Positions 43,011 through 54,045 of a stretch of 64,000 nucleotides of DNA are shown piece by piece; position 1 is the first letter of the stretch, and the number at the start of each line of letters is the position of its first letter. The stretch comes from Dichotomopilus funicola (lineage: Eukaryota > Ascomycota > Sordariomycetes > Sordariales > Chaetomiaceae): positions 310,001 through 374,000 of the forward strand of contig NW_026944031.1 of the NCBI RefSeq assembly GCF_033296635.1, read 5' to 3'. The position numbers and the translations under genes are program-made. Under the pieces are notes generated by a model that made no database searches, was not told the DNA's origin, and saw nothing but the letters and a program-made list of their open reading frames with translations.

Positions 43011-43363
43011 CTTGCTGTCTTAATGTAATGCGCCGTGGTTTTCGATTGACGGGGGGCAACACGATGGGAATTGGGTCGACGTAAATTCGAGGTTTGCTTG
43101 TTGGGTGCTGCAGAGCGGGAGTCGAAGCCGCAAGGGTGCATGGACAAGCAGATTGGCGGGCCCGGCCGTCCTCACCGCCCGCGTCATGCGGCAGAATCCA
43201 CTAAAATTTAGCGGTCTTTAGCGGCAGAACTAGTAGTCGTTCCCATTGATGCCCCTCCACACAACCACTCCATTCGATGAGTCTCGTCTCGACCTCTTTT
43301 CACGTCCCGTCTTTTCCACTCTTGTTTTCTTACAAGACGTAAAGCTTCTACGCCCAATTTGCC
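43011..43363. promoter_or_regulatory. Shared promoter of CWC15 and RRP45
   Basis: 353 bp between divergent start codons. A tandem TTTAGCGG motif (about 43207-43224) stands out near the middle; its role is unknown. Confidence 0.5.
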
Positions 43364-44326
43364 ATGCCGCGGGAAGTCGACCCTTCTCTCAATGAGAAGC
43401 AGTTCGTCACCCAGGCGCTAGAAGAAAACCTGCGCCTTGACGGCCGCGAGTTTGACCAGTACCGTCCGTTGGAGCTCACCTTTGGCGAGCAGTATGGCGT
43501 CGCGGACGTTACACTAGGCAAGACGAGGTATCTCTCCCTTTGTGCCGATATCCACCCTCTACTTTCTTAAATCTTGAGTTTCCAAAACTAACACTGCTAA
43601 TTCCCCAGAATCCTCGCCAAAGCCACCGCCGAAGTAACCGTCCCCTACGCCGACCGCCCCCTCGACGGCATCTTCACCATCGCCACGGAACTCAGCCCCA
43701 TGACCTCCCCCTCCTTCGAAGTCAACCGCCCCACCGAAACCGAAGTCCTCCTCTCCCGCCTTCTCGAAAAAACCGTCCGCCGCTCCGGCGCCCTCGACAC
43801 CGAATCCCTCTGCCTCGTCGCAGGCCAAAAATGCTGGTCCGTCCGCGTCGACGTCCACGCTCTCTCCCACGACGGTAACCTGACCGATGCCGCGTGTCTC
43901 GCTGTCGTAGCTGCCCTGCGGCATTTCCGCAAGCCGGATACGAGTATGGATGCGGGGGTGTTGACGGTGTATACGCCCGCGGAGAGGGAACCGGTGCCGT
44001 TGAGCTGGCTGCATTCGCCGTTTTGTGTGACGTGGAGTTTTTTTGGGGAGGAGGGGGAGACGGCGGTGTTGGATGCGACATGGTTGGAGGAGCAGGTGAG
44101 GGTGGGGAGTTGTACGGTTAGTTTGAATCGGCATGGGGAGATTTGCCAGATTGCGAAGTTGGGCGGGACGCCGGTGAATGCGGTGGTGCTGTTGCAGTGT
44201 ACGGGTGTGGCGCTGGCGAAGGTGAAGGAGTTTGACGAGCTGGTGGATCGGAGGCTGACGGAGGATTTGAAGAGGAGGGATAAGGGCGGCTTTATGGCGG
44301 AGTTGAGGGCGGAGAATGATAGGTGA
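43364..44326 (+). CDS. RRP45: Exosome core subunit Rrp45 (RNase PH-like, EXOSC9)
   Basis: Structural, non-catalytic RNase PH-fold subunit of the nine-subunit exosome ring, active in 3'-end RNA processing and decay in nucleus and cytoplasm. Exons 43364-43527 and 43609-44326 give 293 residues. The N-terminus LNEKQFVTQALEENLRLDGR and the following GVADVTLGKTRILAKATAEV are diagnostic for Rrp45. MSPMTSPSF-like and GQKCWSVRVDVHALSHDGN blocks follow. The catalytic residues of bacterial RNase PH are not expected and not seen. Length fits the yeast protein (305). Confidence 0.94.
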
Positions 44327-45148
44327 GGAGGGTACGCTGTTTGGTTGGTGGACAAGACGGTTTTATGATGATTCTCACGATACCTCTGAATGGGCTGGTG
44401 GGATAGAGATGGAGATGGCTTCCAGGCGGACCGTTCCATAATACCTACAAAGGCGCCCCGGTGGACGGTCGGTGGGAAAACGCGAGTACAGTCCCGCGGA
44501 GAATGACCTGTTTTTTTCAGAAAGAATAAAGAGGGTGGACGTGGTCGGCTAGAAAAAAGGCATGGTAATGGGGTCGCGGTGTTTAGAGGGGTACAGCGTT
44601 TAGAGGGGTACAACCGACTGGAAATGTTGGGAAATCTTTGGAGTAGAAAGAGGTCCCGCTAGCTTTGAGGGCGATATGTCGATTCGTCTTCGACATTTAG
44701 CCAATGCTGGCCGTTTCGAGTTACTAATAAAATAACTCGGGGTATACCCACCGTCCCACATACGACGTTGTTCCCTAACTCTCACCGGAAAGCCCCTCAG
44801 TACCTCGCGCCGCGACTCGGGCTGGCGGTGATGCCGCAGAGACGTCCTCCACAGGGCATTCGGACATTGTCCAGGGGACGATTCCACTTGACGGCCCTGG
44901 AACCCACCCTTTCCAAATTCAAAGGTTTTATCGCCCGGATGAGAACCCCTGAGTGAGCCACAAGGTCGTCCAAACTCGAACCCATCTTCCAAGAGAACAA
45001 ACCGACCACACGAAGCGTCCGTTGACCAATCGCCTCTATCTGCCGCGGCCCGGCCCTGCGTACTCCCACTCGTATCAAAATCCACCCATCCCGGCAGATA
45101 GCGATGAAATAAACCCTCCCCTTGTTCCTCGGCCATCAAACCCCACCA
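44327..45148. other. Intergenic RRP45 to ARL3 (convergent)
   Basis: Convergent 3' flanks. A 179-codon minus-strand frame (45139-44600) spans it, but other frames are open over the same bases and no motif is recognisable. The short sequence TTTAGAGGGGTACA occurs twice at about 44581-44612. Confidence 0.45.
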
Positions 45149-45992
45149 TCACCTCATAACCGGCGGCCTAGACTCCTTATTCCACTTCACCCGTGACCTG
45201 ACCCAATCCACCGCCTCCGTCACCCCCGTCCCCGTCAACGCTGACACCGGCAACACTCTCGAGTCACGAATCCCACCGGCCTTCTCCCCCTCAAACACCC
45301 GCTTAACCAACCCTTCTTTGATGCGCACCACTTCGACACAGTCCTCACGGTCCTGCTTGTTGGCGAGGATGAGTAAGGGTACGCCCTCGGCTTCGCTGTT
45401 TTGGAGTACGTCTTCGAGGACGAGCCGGCATTCTTCGAGTCGGCCGGAGGGCGGGGCGGTGGATGTGGAGGGGGATGGGCGGTGTTTTTTTGTGCTGGTG
45501 GTGGTGGTTGCTGTTGTGGTAATACTATTGGTATGGCCGTGGCTGCTGCTCCCAAGCCCGCCGCGCCCCGCGGTATCTTCGTCATCCCCCTCTAACCGCC
45601 CGTCGCCGATGTCGGTGCTGTCGAGGATGAATACGATCGCGTGACAGCTGGCGTAGTAGCTCTGCCAGAGGCGGCGCAGGGATAGTTGTCCGCCGACGTC
45701 CCAGAGCTTGAGGTACATGTCTGGGAGCACGATGGTGGAGACGTTTTGGCCGACGGTGGGCACGGTTCTGAGGTTGGGGGGCGGGCCATCGGGGAGGAAG
45801 ATGGATTTGACTTGTTCGTGGAAGGTCGTTTTGCCGGCGTTGTCGAGGCCGAGGAGGAGGACGGAGTATTCTGGGTGTGGGTTGTTAATACGCAGCTTTG
45901 GGGTGATACTTCAATCTAGTGCGGTGGTCTGTCGGAAACGTACCCTCTTTGCTCGTCGCCAAGCGGTAAAGGCCTTTGGCGAGGTGATACAT
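45149..45992 (-). CDS. ARL3: ARF-like GTPase Arl3/ARFRP1
   Basis: Small GTPase of the trans-Golgi that recruits Arl1 and GRIP-domain tethers. Exons 45992-45944 and 45870-45149 give 256 residues. The N-terminus MYHLAKGLYRL lacks the Gly2 used for myristoylation, consistent with the N-acetylation-dependent targeting known for yeast Arl3. G-motifs are visible: GLDNAGKT (residues 24-31), WDVGGQ, NKQD, and SALTG. A roughly 48-residue Ser/Thr/Asp/Gly-rich insertion sits between FILDSTDIGDGRLE and RLEECRLVLEDVL, making the protein about 55 residues longer than animal ARFRP1 (about 200). No splice sites make the insertion a likely intron. Confidence 0.92.
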
Positions 45993-46780
45993 GGTATGGT
46001 GATTGTTGGGCCGCCGTCGCGGGGCTGTCGCGGGGCTCGGGAGTCGGATTTCCGGTGGTGGTGAGGCGAGATGCTACCCGGCGCAAAGCACCAGAGTTGT
46101 CGCGATGCCACGTTCGGGTGTCTGTTTTAGCGCTGTCAGGGGTCTGGGGACTTGGGCTTGGCGGGTGCCAGAAAGGGAAGTCGTCTGTGAATGTGTGATG
46201 GTAATTTACGACATTAAGAAACCAGAGCTCGGGGAGATAGCATGGCCTTGGATCAAGTGGGATGGTGTTCTCCCTTTAATTAACACTTTGTCCCTATTTT
46301 GGTTCAAATCTTTAGTGAATCAAAGCCATGGATTACAGCATGTGATCTAGACATTCTGCTTTCAACTGTGATTTGCTCTGCTCTTGGGTGTACCGATGGA
46401 AGTGGTAACATTGTATCAATGTAACTCATGTAGACACCAACACAAAGTGACTACTCCGATACTCGTTGGAACCGTCATTATTTTCATCTTCAAGTTTCAG
46501 TCTACAGTCTTACTAGCTACCTGTACTCAAAAAGTTCTTTCCGCAATTTATGCGTTTTCAACTGTCTTGCCCCCTGTCATGTCAGTTGTTGGCTTCGTTG
46601 GGCTTTCCTTAAACAAGACGGTGAGACCTGACGTCATTACGTTCACATGTTTACAGAATTGCACCATTCCTCAAGAACATGCTTCGATATTTCTCATTGT
46701 CACATCATGCGATGCGCTTCAAGCTGTTCCCTCGACAACTTAGCCGTTAAATCTTAGTAGTGAGTCAACTACAGAAACAA
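45993..46780. promoter_or_regulatory. Divergent region between ARL3 and the membrane-protein gene
   Basis: 790 bp. A 119-codon plus-strand frame (46384-46743) lies inside but has no recognised features. The region from 46250 to 46700 is AT-richer than its flanks. Confidence 0.45.
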
Positions 46781-48696
46781 ATGGCCCCAGTGCAGGTTGA
46801 AACCGAGCCCGGGTGCGTACTGCGAGACTCTTTGCCCATTTCGACCATGTAGCTAACCGTACTCAAGGCTACTCCCCTTAGCCCTAGCTATCTCACGAGT
46901 GACTGCCGCGGCATATGCCTCTTACACCGTCGGCCGCAGCCTCTACCGGTTGCACCAAGCCCTCGGCCCAGCCCATGACACGCGCAGTCGAAAAGCCGAG
47001 CGCACCAAGCTCACCACGGCCTTTGGCAGTCTCGCAGCCCTCGGGCTAGTGTTTGCAGTCACCTCGGGGTTGGAGTATCTGACGCTGTCTTACAAGGTGT
47101 GGGCGTCGCAGAGGGGCGTGGCTGTTCCTGAGTTGTGGGTTATTTACCTACCTTACCTAGCTAAGGTAATTCAGATGGTATGAACTTACAGGCTAATATT
47201 AGACTATAGGAGCAACTTTTTCGGGAATCACACTCAGAGGGCAGATGGTACACCCATCGATAGGGTCTATCTCCAGCACTGGCTGAGTGATGTCCCCGTG
47301 TTCACCGACGCCTTGGAAATCATTGCGGAAAAGTCTCGCAGGTTGTGGTGGGGACAGCAGCTGGACCTCGCGACCATCTCGTGGACGGCCCTGTTGGCCA
47401 TCGAAGGCCGCCGGCGCGAGATTCCACATCTCTGGGCGTATGCTCTGCTGCCGCATCTTGTTAGTCTGTCCTTTGCGCAGAATCTGTTTTATGTAGCGTT
47501 GCTGCAAACGCCCTCGCCCATTCCGCCCGAGGAAACAAGGTATGTCGATGTCCATCGAGTAGAGTGAAAGGACAAAGGATATATTGTCTAACCGGGCCAG
47601 GATCGACCAACTTCTACGACGTGTGCTCCCGGCCAAGCCCAGAGACTGGACTCCCAAGCTTCCACTCTTGCTCGTACCCCTGATCTTCAGTTACCTAGCC
47701 ACCTTGTGGTTACCCAGCACCACAGGCACACCAACCTTCCCAGCCGCGGTCCTAACGACAAAACTTCTAACCCTCGCTCCCTTGGCCATCCCTGCTCTAG
47801 TCCCAGCCTCCTGGGGCACCGTCCACCGTGACCCCCGCGATGCGTACCCCAACATCACCAAACTCTTCAACGTCATTTCCGGTGTGAGCGCACTCCTCCA
47901 GGCCAAATCCACCGTCTCAGCTCTACTGTACAACCTCCCGGGCTCGTACAAGCACCGCCACAGCATCAAATTCCCATTCGACACCGAGAAGCGGTCGAAA
48001 TGGGAGCGCACCGCAACCGCCGTGGAAAAGGTCCTGGATGCCCTGACCGACCACCCCGTCGTGGCCGCTGCGGGGAAGGATGTGTTTCTCTCCGCGCTGA
48101 GCTTGGGTCTCTGGGCGGCTGTTCGCTCAACAGACGTCAGGAACATGCTCCGCTCTCTCTACCCTGCTTTATCATCCCGCCAACCTTCCTCTTCCTCTGC
48201 CAACGAAGACGTTAAGCAGGACGGTGATGAATCCACCATCAAAGTCGAGCCCCTACCCGAAGAGGACGAGACGACGTCCACCTCCCCCCCGCCACTCTCC
48301 ATGAACCTGCGCCGCCGCAACCGCAAGAACAAAGCGAGCATCTCTAGTATCGATGACCTGTCTTCTCAACAGAGCCAATCGGCTCCTACCACCAAACGCC
48401 GCGGCCGAGGACGCAAGGCCAAGCATGAACCTGAGCCCGAGCCCGGGCATGAGCCCGAAGCTGAAGCTGAAACAGCAGAAACAGAACGCGAGATCAAGCA
48501 AGAGCGCCATGTTTCTCCCGAAGACAAGACATACCAACCAACACCTGCGGTGAAGGCGGCTGCCCGGCTCGGTGATGTCGTGCCGGAGGGCGATTTCGAC
48601 TGGGAGCCGGCTGCGTTGGCTTGGGGGTTGACCGCGTTTGGGGGGCTTGGACTGGGGAGTGCGGCTGTTTTTGGGGCGGAGTGTCTTGCCCGGTGA
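46781..48696 (+). CDS. Uncharacterised multispanning membrane protein
   Basis: I do not recognise a named family. Exons 46781-46812, 46868-47134, 47210-47539 and 47601-48696 join in phase to 574 residues. Hydrophobic stretches are seen near residues 12-25, 60-82, 135-190, 215-260, 340-365 and 545-570, suggesting six to eight membrane segments. A charged YHxHWLSD-like loop (VYLQHWLSD) lies between segments. Residues about 395-510 form an acidic and Lys/Arg-rich disordered loop with a TKRRGRGRK patch and EPEPEP repeats. The donor of intron 2 is GTGGGT, chosen because it is the only site giving a continuous frame into SNFFGNHTQRADG. The C-terminus ends in a Gly-rich hydrophobic stretch. Confidence 0.75.
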
Positions 48697-51058
48697 GATG
48701 GAGGTGTGGTGTGAGGATTGGGGATTTGGCGGTGGGATTGGGTGTTGGGTGGTTTAACAGAGGTGGTCTAGCTGGGAAGTTTGATGCGAGGAGGTGGTGG
48801 AAAGGGCTTTGGAACTGAGATGTCTTTGAAGTATGTTTATTTTCTGTAGGTTGTTATTTGTTTTTTAGGTATGTGCGATGCCGCAAATCGAGTTTCGCGC
48901 ACTAAATCATTATGATAATGCATTTACATGTTTCTGCCTCTGATTTACTCAGTGGTGGCCCGAAGTATTCTTTTACAGCCCTCACGGTACTTGCTCGAAA
49001 CCATGTTGACGATAATCTGGTCCTGTCCACCAGACTTGGTCACGGTGCTATTTTGCGTGCGGAAGTTTAGGAGACACCTTTGAAATGTTCGTCACTGAGA
49101 CCCGAAATGTTTAATCTACCTACTTGCCAACAGCGCCCCTTGTTAAACACACGTCCGCCCCGTACTGGTTCCGCCGTCTCCCCGTTTCGTATCTCGATAT
49201 CTAACACATACCAAGTACGCCACCATACGAACTTGTCACCATGTACGCCATTTCCTCATGCCACATACATCGGGTCTTCTTTCTCGCGTCCCATCTCACC
49301 TGCTTCAGTCTAGACAAGTCTCCAAACGCCCGACGGAAACAGAAGGGACAGAGTTCTCCACGGCCAATGCGACTACCCTTTAAACATCATGGCGAGGTAG
49401 GGCCGCCGGGAGGGAGGAAGCTGCAGGCTGAGGACCTGTGAAAAGGGGTGGTTTCTCCCTTCCCATGGCGAAGTTGCCTCCTTCCACACTGCCATGCTTC
49501 TTTCCATATTTTAAGCATCCAAGTCTCCCCTGAATTATTATAAATACCAGCCTAAATTCACCAGTCCACGTCCATCAGAATTCACTCTTCAACTCACGCT
49601 TCACACCTTCAGCCTACACAACCGACTCTTGGTTCATTCCGAACTGAACTCCCCAATGAAACTCGGAGACATCCCATTCGCTTCGGCACAGGAGATCAAT
49701 CCTTGGATGCTAACTCGTCATCGAACCCTGCGTTCTTTTACTACCTCTTCATGTACCCCATGCATTCTCCCTTTCTTCCAACTCGGGCCATCGCTGAGGA
49801 ACCGCGTACCTCTCCCCTTCGGTCTCCGAAATCCAAAACACCCGCTTGACCGCTCCCGCGTCTGCTCTCGTCGTAGGCCGCTTCACCAAGTACGGCCCTC
49901 CACATCGCAAAACAAAACACGCTCACCGTTACTCAAAGTCACTCGCCGCCCGATACATTCTGGGAGCAATACCAACGGGCCTACCCGGGCCTGCGGGACA
50001 ACCTGAAGGAAGGGAAGGGGTTCGAACTGTCTGAGGGTACGCATCAGAAATCCGGCCATTACCGCCCTCTCTCTCAACAGGTTGAGAGACTCCGTGACAT
50101 TCACGCCCTGCGGCCTTTCATCCGGTGGCCTTTGGGTTATTCATGCGGCGGGCAGGCCGAAGAGGCGCACACCGAAAACGAAACGCTGCGCCCCGCGTGG
50201 GGACGACAGGCGAACCGAATTCCTCGTTGTCACTATTCCCGTTGATGGCGCGGGCAAAAACACACTGATGGCGCGGGCAGAGACTAGACAGCACACAAGC
50301 CAACAGGTACACATGCTAGGGAGTTGGGGAGTGGTGGGTTGGTGGGGGAGGGAGCTTGATGGATGATGGCGTGTGGGATGGCATGGTGAAGAAGAAGGAC
50401 CATATGGTTGGGGGCTTGGAGTTGGGGATGGCGGAAGCACAATGACGTATGGTGGGACGCTTGAAGAGGATGAAGACCGATGGGAGAGTCGAAGGAGAAG
50501 GCGGCGATGGATGGGATGTAATCGTGCGAACTTTCAGGAGGTTAAACTCAGACTCGAAGGGAATAAATGTGGGTGGATCTTGCGTGTAAAGCAATCGCTG
50601 GGATTACTCTTAAATTGACAGTTGTTGGTTAGTCAATCATTTTGTCGAGGGGGAAACGGAGAAATATCTTGGGTGTGTTCATTCTGATCATTGGTGCTTT
50701 GAATTAATGAAATGAATGTAAGCGAAACGAAGCAGATTTTGCGTTCTCCCCTGTTCTTTTGTGAGGTACTCACAGCAGTAATTCGTAATTAGGGAAGAGA
50801 AAAGAGAGCGTTTCAATCCGGAAGAGAAGATGTGAGCAGCAGTGGAGCCATTGGATCTCTGCAGTGTTTAAGCCCCCCACACTGCTCTGTTCCCGCATCC
50901 CTTTTCACTTTGTGCAAGCCAAGATGTGTCTCCGGTATATTCCTCAACGACATCATCTCGTGCTATCTCCAACCTCAAGGTTACCATACACACCACTTTC
51001 TAAAAGTCTTCTCATTCCTCTCCCTCGGTGCTTTTCTCACTCTATCCCACGGTACACC
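48697..51058. other. 2.4-kb gap before the UPF0045 gene, with two open frames
   Basis: No confident gene. Two adjacent open frames without an initial ATG cover 49556-49849 and 49877-50245 (see separate entry). The remainder shows nothing recognisable. Confidence 0.4.
49556..50245 (+). other. Possible orphan coding region, two open frames
   Basis: One frame is open for 97 codons (49556-49849) and another for 122 codons (49877-50245). The second carries a protein-like stretch, TFWEQYQRAYPGLRDNLKEG. A candidate intron, GTACCT at 49806 to GTAG at 49876 with a CTTGAC branch-like site, links the first frame to a third register rather than to the second, so no simple model works. It may be an orphan gene with more introns, a relic, or chance. 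Confidence 0.18.
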
Positions 51059-51681
51059 ATGGCCTCGACCTCGACCGATTACTCCACCATTCCGACCCCG
51101 GCCAGGTGCTACGTTGACTTTTGCTTGGTTCCTGTTAGCCATTCCTTTCTGACCTGTTGATACTTGTTGATAACACTTGGTGCTAATGGAGCACTGGATG
51201 ACTAACTCTGGTCGTCTAGGTCGGCACCGGAAATGTCTCGGTGGCTAAGGAAGTCGCCGAGGTGCAGAAACTGCTTAAGGCTAGTGGGTTGGTTTATACC
51301 ATGCACTCTGCTGGGACTACGGTTGGTGAGTTTGGTTGATGATGATATGATAGCATGGCTTTTTTTTTTTTTAGAAAAAAATAAAGAAAGAAAAACTGAC
51401 TGACACTGGGGTATAGAAGGGAGCTGGGACGAGGTCATGAAGGTGGTGGGGCAGGCTCATTCGGTGGTGCATCAGGCGGGTGTGGTGAGGGTTCAGACTT
51501 CCATGAGGGTTGGGTCGAGGTGAGTAATTACATTAACTGGACCTGGGGATTATTCCTGTGGGTGGGTTGCTTGAGATTGGCAGGGCTAATGTGGTTTTGG
51601 GGATGAAGGACGGATAAGGCGCAGACGGCTGAGCAGAAGGTGAAGAGGGTTCAGGATCTTTTGGCTCAGGATGAGGCGTAG
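51059..51681 (+). CDS. ECM15: UPF0045/Ecm15-type thiamine-binding protein
   Basis: Small cytosolic ferredoxin-fold protein; members of this family bind thiamine or related ligands and form tetramers. Exons 51059-51133, 51220-51325, 51417-51519 and 51609-51681 give 118 residues. Family motifs are GTGNVSVAKEVAEVQKLLKA, TMHSAGTTVEGSWDEVMKV, and VVRVQTSMRVGSRTDKA. Exon 1 ends with a GTTAGC donor, a slightly unusual sequence but the only in-frame solution. The physiological role is not settled for fungi. Confidence 0.9.
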
Positions 51682-52072
51682 GGATATTTGGGAGGAGGCG
51701 CTTGTTAGGGAGGTGGGGATCATGGCTTTGTTTTTGTTTTTGTTTTTGTTATGGGTTTCATCATTTTCTTGACTGTATCATGCAGTTTTACTCCGTAAAT
51801 TGGGAGACATGTTCATGCCGGCCTTGAATTTACCACGACAAGTATGAAAGCAGATGGGATGAAAGAATACAAGATCCTCAGTATTGATGATGTAATCCAA
51901 TCATTGCAAATCCTCAACGGTCAGCTCGGGTGGGTCTCGGCCACATGTGGAAAAGCACGGACCCTAATCCCAATTGATTGGTTTTCTTGAAGCTCTGGAA
52001 TCCTCCATTCCATCCCCTGTTTTGTAGAACGCACGCGCAAAAGCCACGAGACACAAGTTGGCCACAAGTACC
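51682..52072. other. Intergenic UPF0045 gene to CCDC47-like gene
   Basis: 391 bp; holds a short (TTTTTG)n run at about 51727-51750 in the 3' flank. No gene. Confidence 0.55.
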
Positions 52073-53620
52073 ATGGCGAGCGTGCTCAACAACATCTTCG
52101 GGGCCAAGCCTTCGGACGGCCCCGATGCTGCGCAGGCAGCTGGTGACGCCGGTAAGCAAGCTCTCCAATTGTTATAGTCCGATGCGCGTCTCGACTCGCA
52201 GTGTAGTGTCTCATCGGTGCTACCTCCCCCAAATTTCTCCAAGCTTCGTCGACTGACGACGGCGTGACCAGATTTTGCCGACTTCTCCCAAGCCGCCGAC
52301 CCGTCTCCGGCGCCCGTCGCGCCTGGTGTCTCGTCCGCGAACCCCTTCGGTGCCGCCCAGACCCTGCAGCCCTACAGCAAGTGGTACAATGTCCACGAAC
52401 GCCACAGTCTGTCCGAGTTCAAGACCGAGGGTATCATCCTGGCCGTGATCACCGCGGTCTTGCTGCTCCATCTCGTTGGCGCCCGTCTGAACCGGAACAA
52501 GGCGAAGCAGTGGATTCGCGCCCACACCGCGACGCTGACCTCCGAGTTTGCGTCCGTCGGCTTCTCCGGCATCCCCCAGCGGGCGTCGGGCAAGCAGGGC
52601 GACGAGCTCCTGCAGGCCCTGGCCGACGCGAACGCGCAGGAGGGCGATGCCCTCCTCAAGGAGAAGAGCCTGTTCGAGTTTGCGACTTATGCGACCGGCC
52701 GCGCCAACGTCGCCTTCCTCGACGTCAAGCTCACCCTGCTCAAGCGCTTCAACCCGCTGACCGTGCTCTTCGAGACCGCCTTCAGCTTTTTCGTCGACAG
52801 CGTCGGTGAGAGCCATGATGTCCTCGAGGCTACCTTGTATCCCTTTGACGGCAAGGAGGCTCAGCTCGTACCCGGTCTTCCCGGCGCTGCCGAGCTGCGT
52901 GCCAAGGAGACCGGCAAGAGCACCTATGACGGGTTTGTGTGGGCTCTGGTCCATAAGGAGCGCATGAAGCAGCTCCGTGAGGACCGCTACGACGTGTCGC
53001 TCACTGTGACCAAGGACCACTCCAGCCTGCCTAACTGGTTGACCGTCATGAGCGAGAATGCCGAGGTGACCAACACCCTGCTTACTCCGGAGCTGATCAA
53101 GGCCGCTGAGGCTGCTGGCGACTCGTTTGAGTACCTAATCGTCTCGGACCAGCCGATTGACAAGCCCAAGAGGTAAGCATTCTTTCTTTTTTGCGCTTCC
53201 ATTCTACTCTATCCGCCGCTGGTACTGACAAAAAGAAAAAACCACAGCCTCAACGAAATGACTCCCCGCAAGCGCCTCTTCCTCAAGTACCGCCTGCCCT
53301 CAAGCAACGACTACACCAACCTCGTCCCACTCTTCCGGCAGCTGGTGCGCCTGCCCGATCTGCTCGCGCAGCGGGCCCACTTCCGGCCCGAGACGCTCCG
53401 CAAGATCAAGCAGACGCGCGAGGGCGTGGCCAAGCAGATCCAGAAGGCGGACGAGGAGAGCCGCGCCGAGGAACGGGCGCTGGAGCGCGAGCGTGCTAAG
53501 AAGGCCAAGCGCGACCAGGAACTGAATGCCCTGGACCCTAAGGGCCAGAAGAAGTATCTGGAGCGTGAGCGTGAGAAGGAGCTGAAGAAGAGTATGAAGC
53601 GGCAGACTATGAGGGGGTAG
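52073..53620 (+). CDS. CCDC47-like ER membrane protein (DUF1682)
   Basis: Animal CCDC47 is part of the PAT/multipass translocon that assists membrane-protein insertion; a similar ER role is likely here. Exons 52073-52151, 52272-53172 and 53248-53620 give 450 residues. A short N-terminal region is followed by one membrane span near residues 76-95 (IILAVITAVLLLHLVGARL). The DUF1682 cytosolic domain follows, including WIRAHTATLTSEFASVGFSG and EFATYATGRANV. The C-terminus is a Lys/Arg/Glu-rich coiled coil ending KKSMKRQTMRG, a likely ribosome-facing helix. Domain order matches the family. Confidence 0.9.
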
Positions 53621-54045
53621 TCTGATGTAATAATTTTTCTGGGCGGGGCCAGGGGATATATATGGGGGTTTTTTGGGGGGGCGATCTAGCGGGTTGTTGT
53701 GTCGTGAAAAGAGCGGGACGGTTGGAGCGATTGTACGTATGCGTTGTATCATGCAAAATGAAATAATGTCTACTTTTGGATGGCATGGCCTATATATTCT
53801 CTGTTCTTTGATCAATGCTATTGTTACACTTTCCCTCCTTCAAATGTCAGGCACCTGATCGTCCTCGATCGAGCACATTGGTTGCCCCGCCAACATCTCT
53901 CGCTGCCCAAACACGAATGAGATGCAGCGGTTCGGATCCACTTTTAGCACCTTCCGACCTCGACATAATGCCATGACCTCGACCTTGAACCAGCCTTTGC
54001 ACCGATGTGGGAAGCGGATAAAGTGAAACCCGGTTACATTTCGCC
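53621..54045. other. Intergenic CCDC47-like gene to haspin
   Basis: 425 bp. G-runs and a T-run lie at about 53660-53685 in the 3' flank. No gene recognised. Confidence 0.5.

Noticed and set aside
44600..45139. 179-codon minus-strand frame between RRP45 and ARL3
   Set aside because: Other registers over the same bases are equally open and no motif supports it.
46384..46743. 119-codon plus-strand frame upstream of the membrane-protein gene
   Set aside because: Hydrophobic but without homology, a leader, or splice context; it lies in an AT-richer promoter region.
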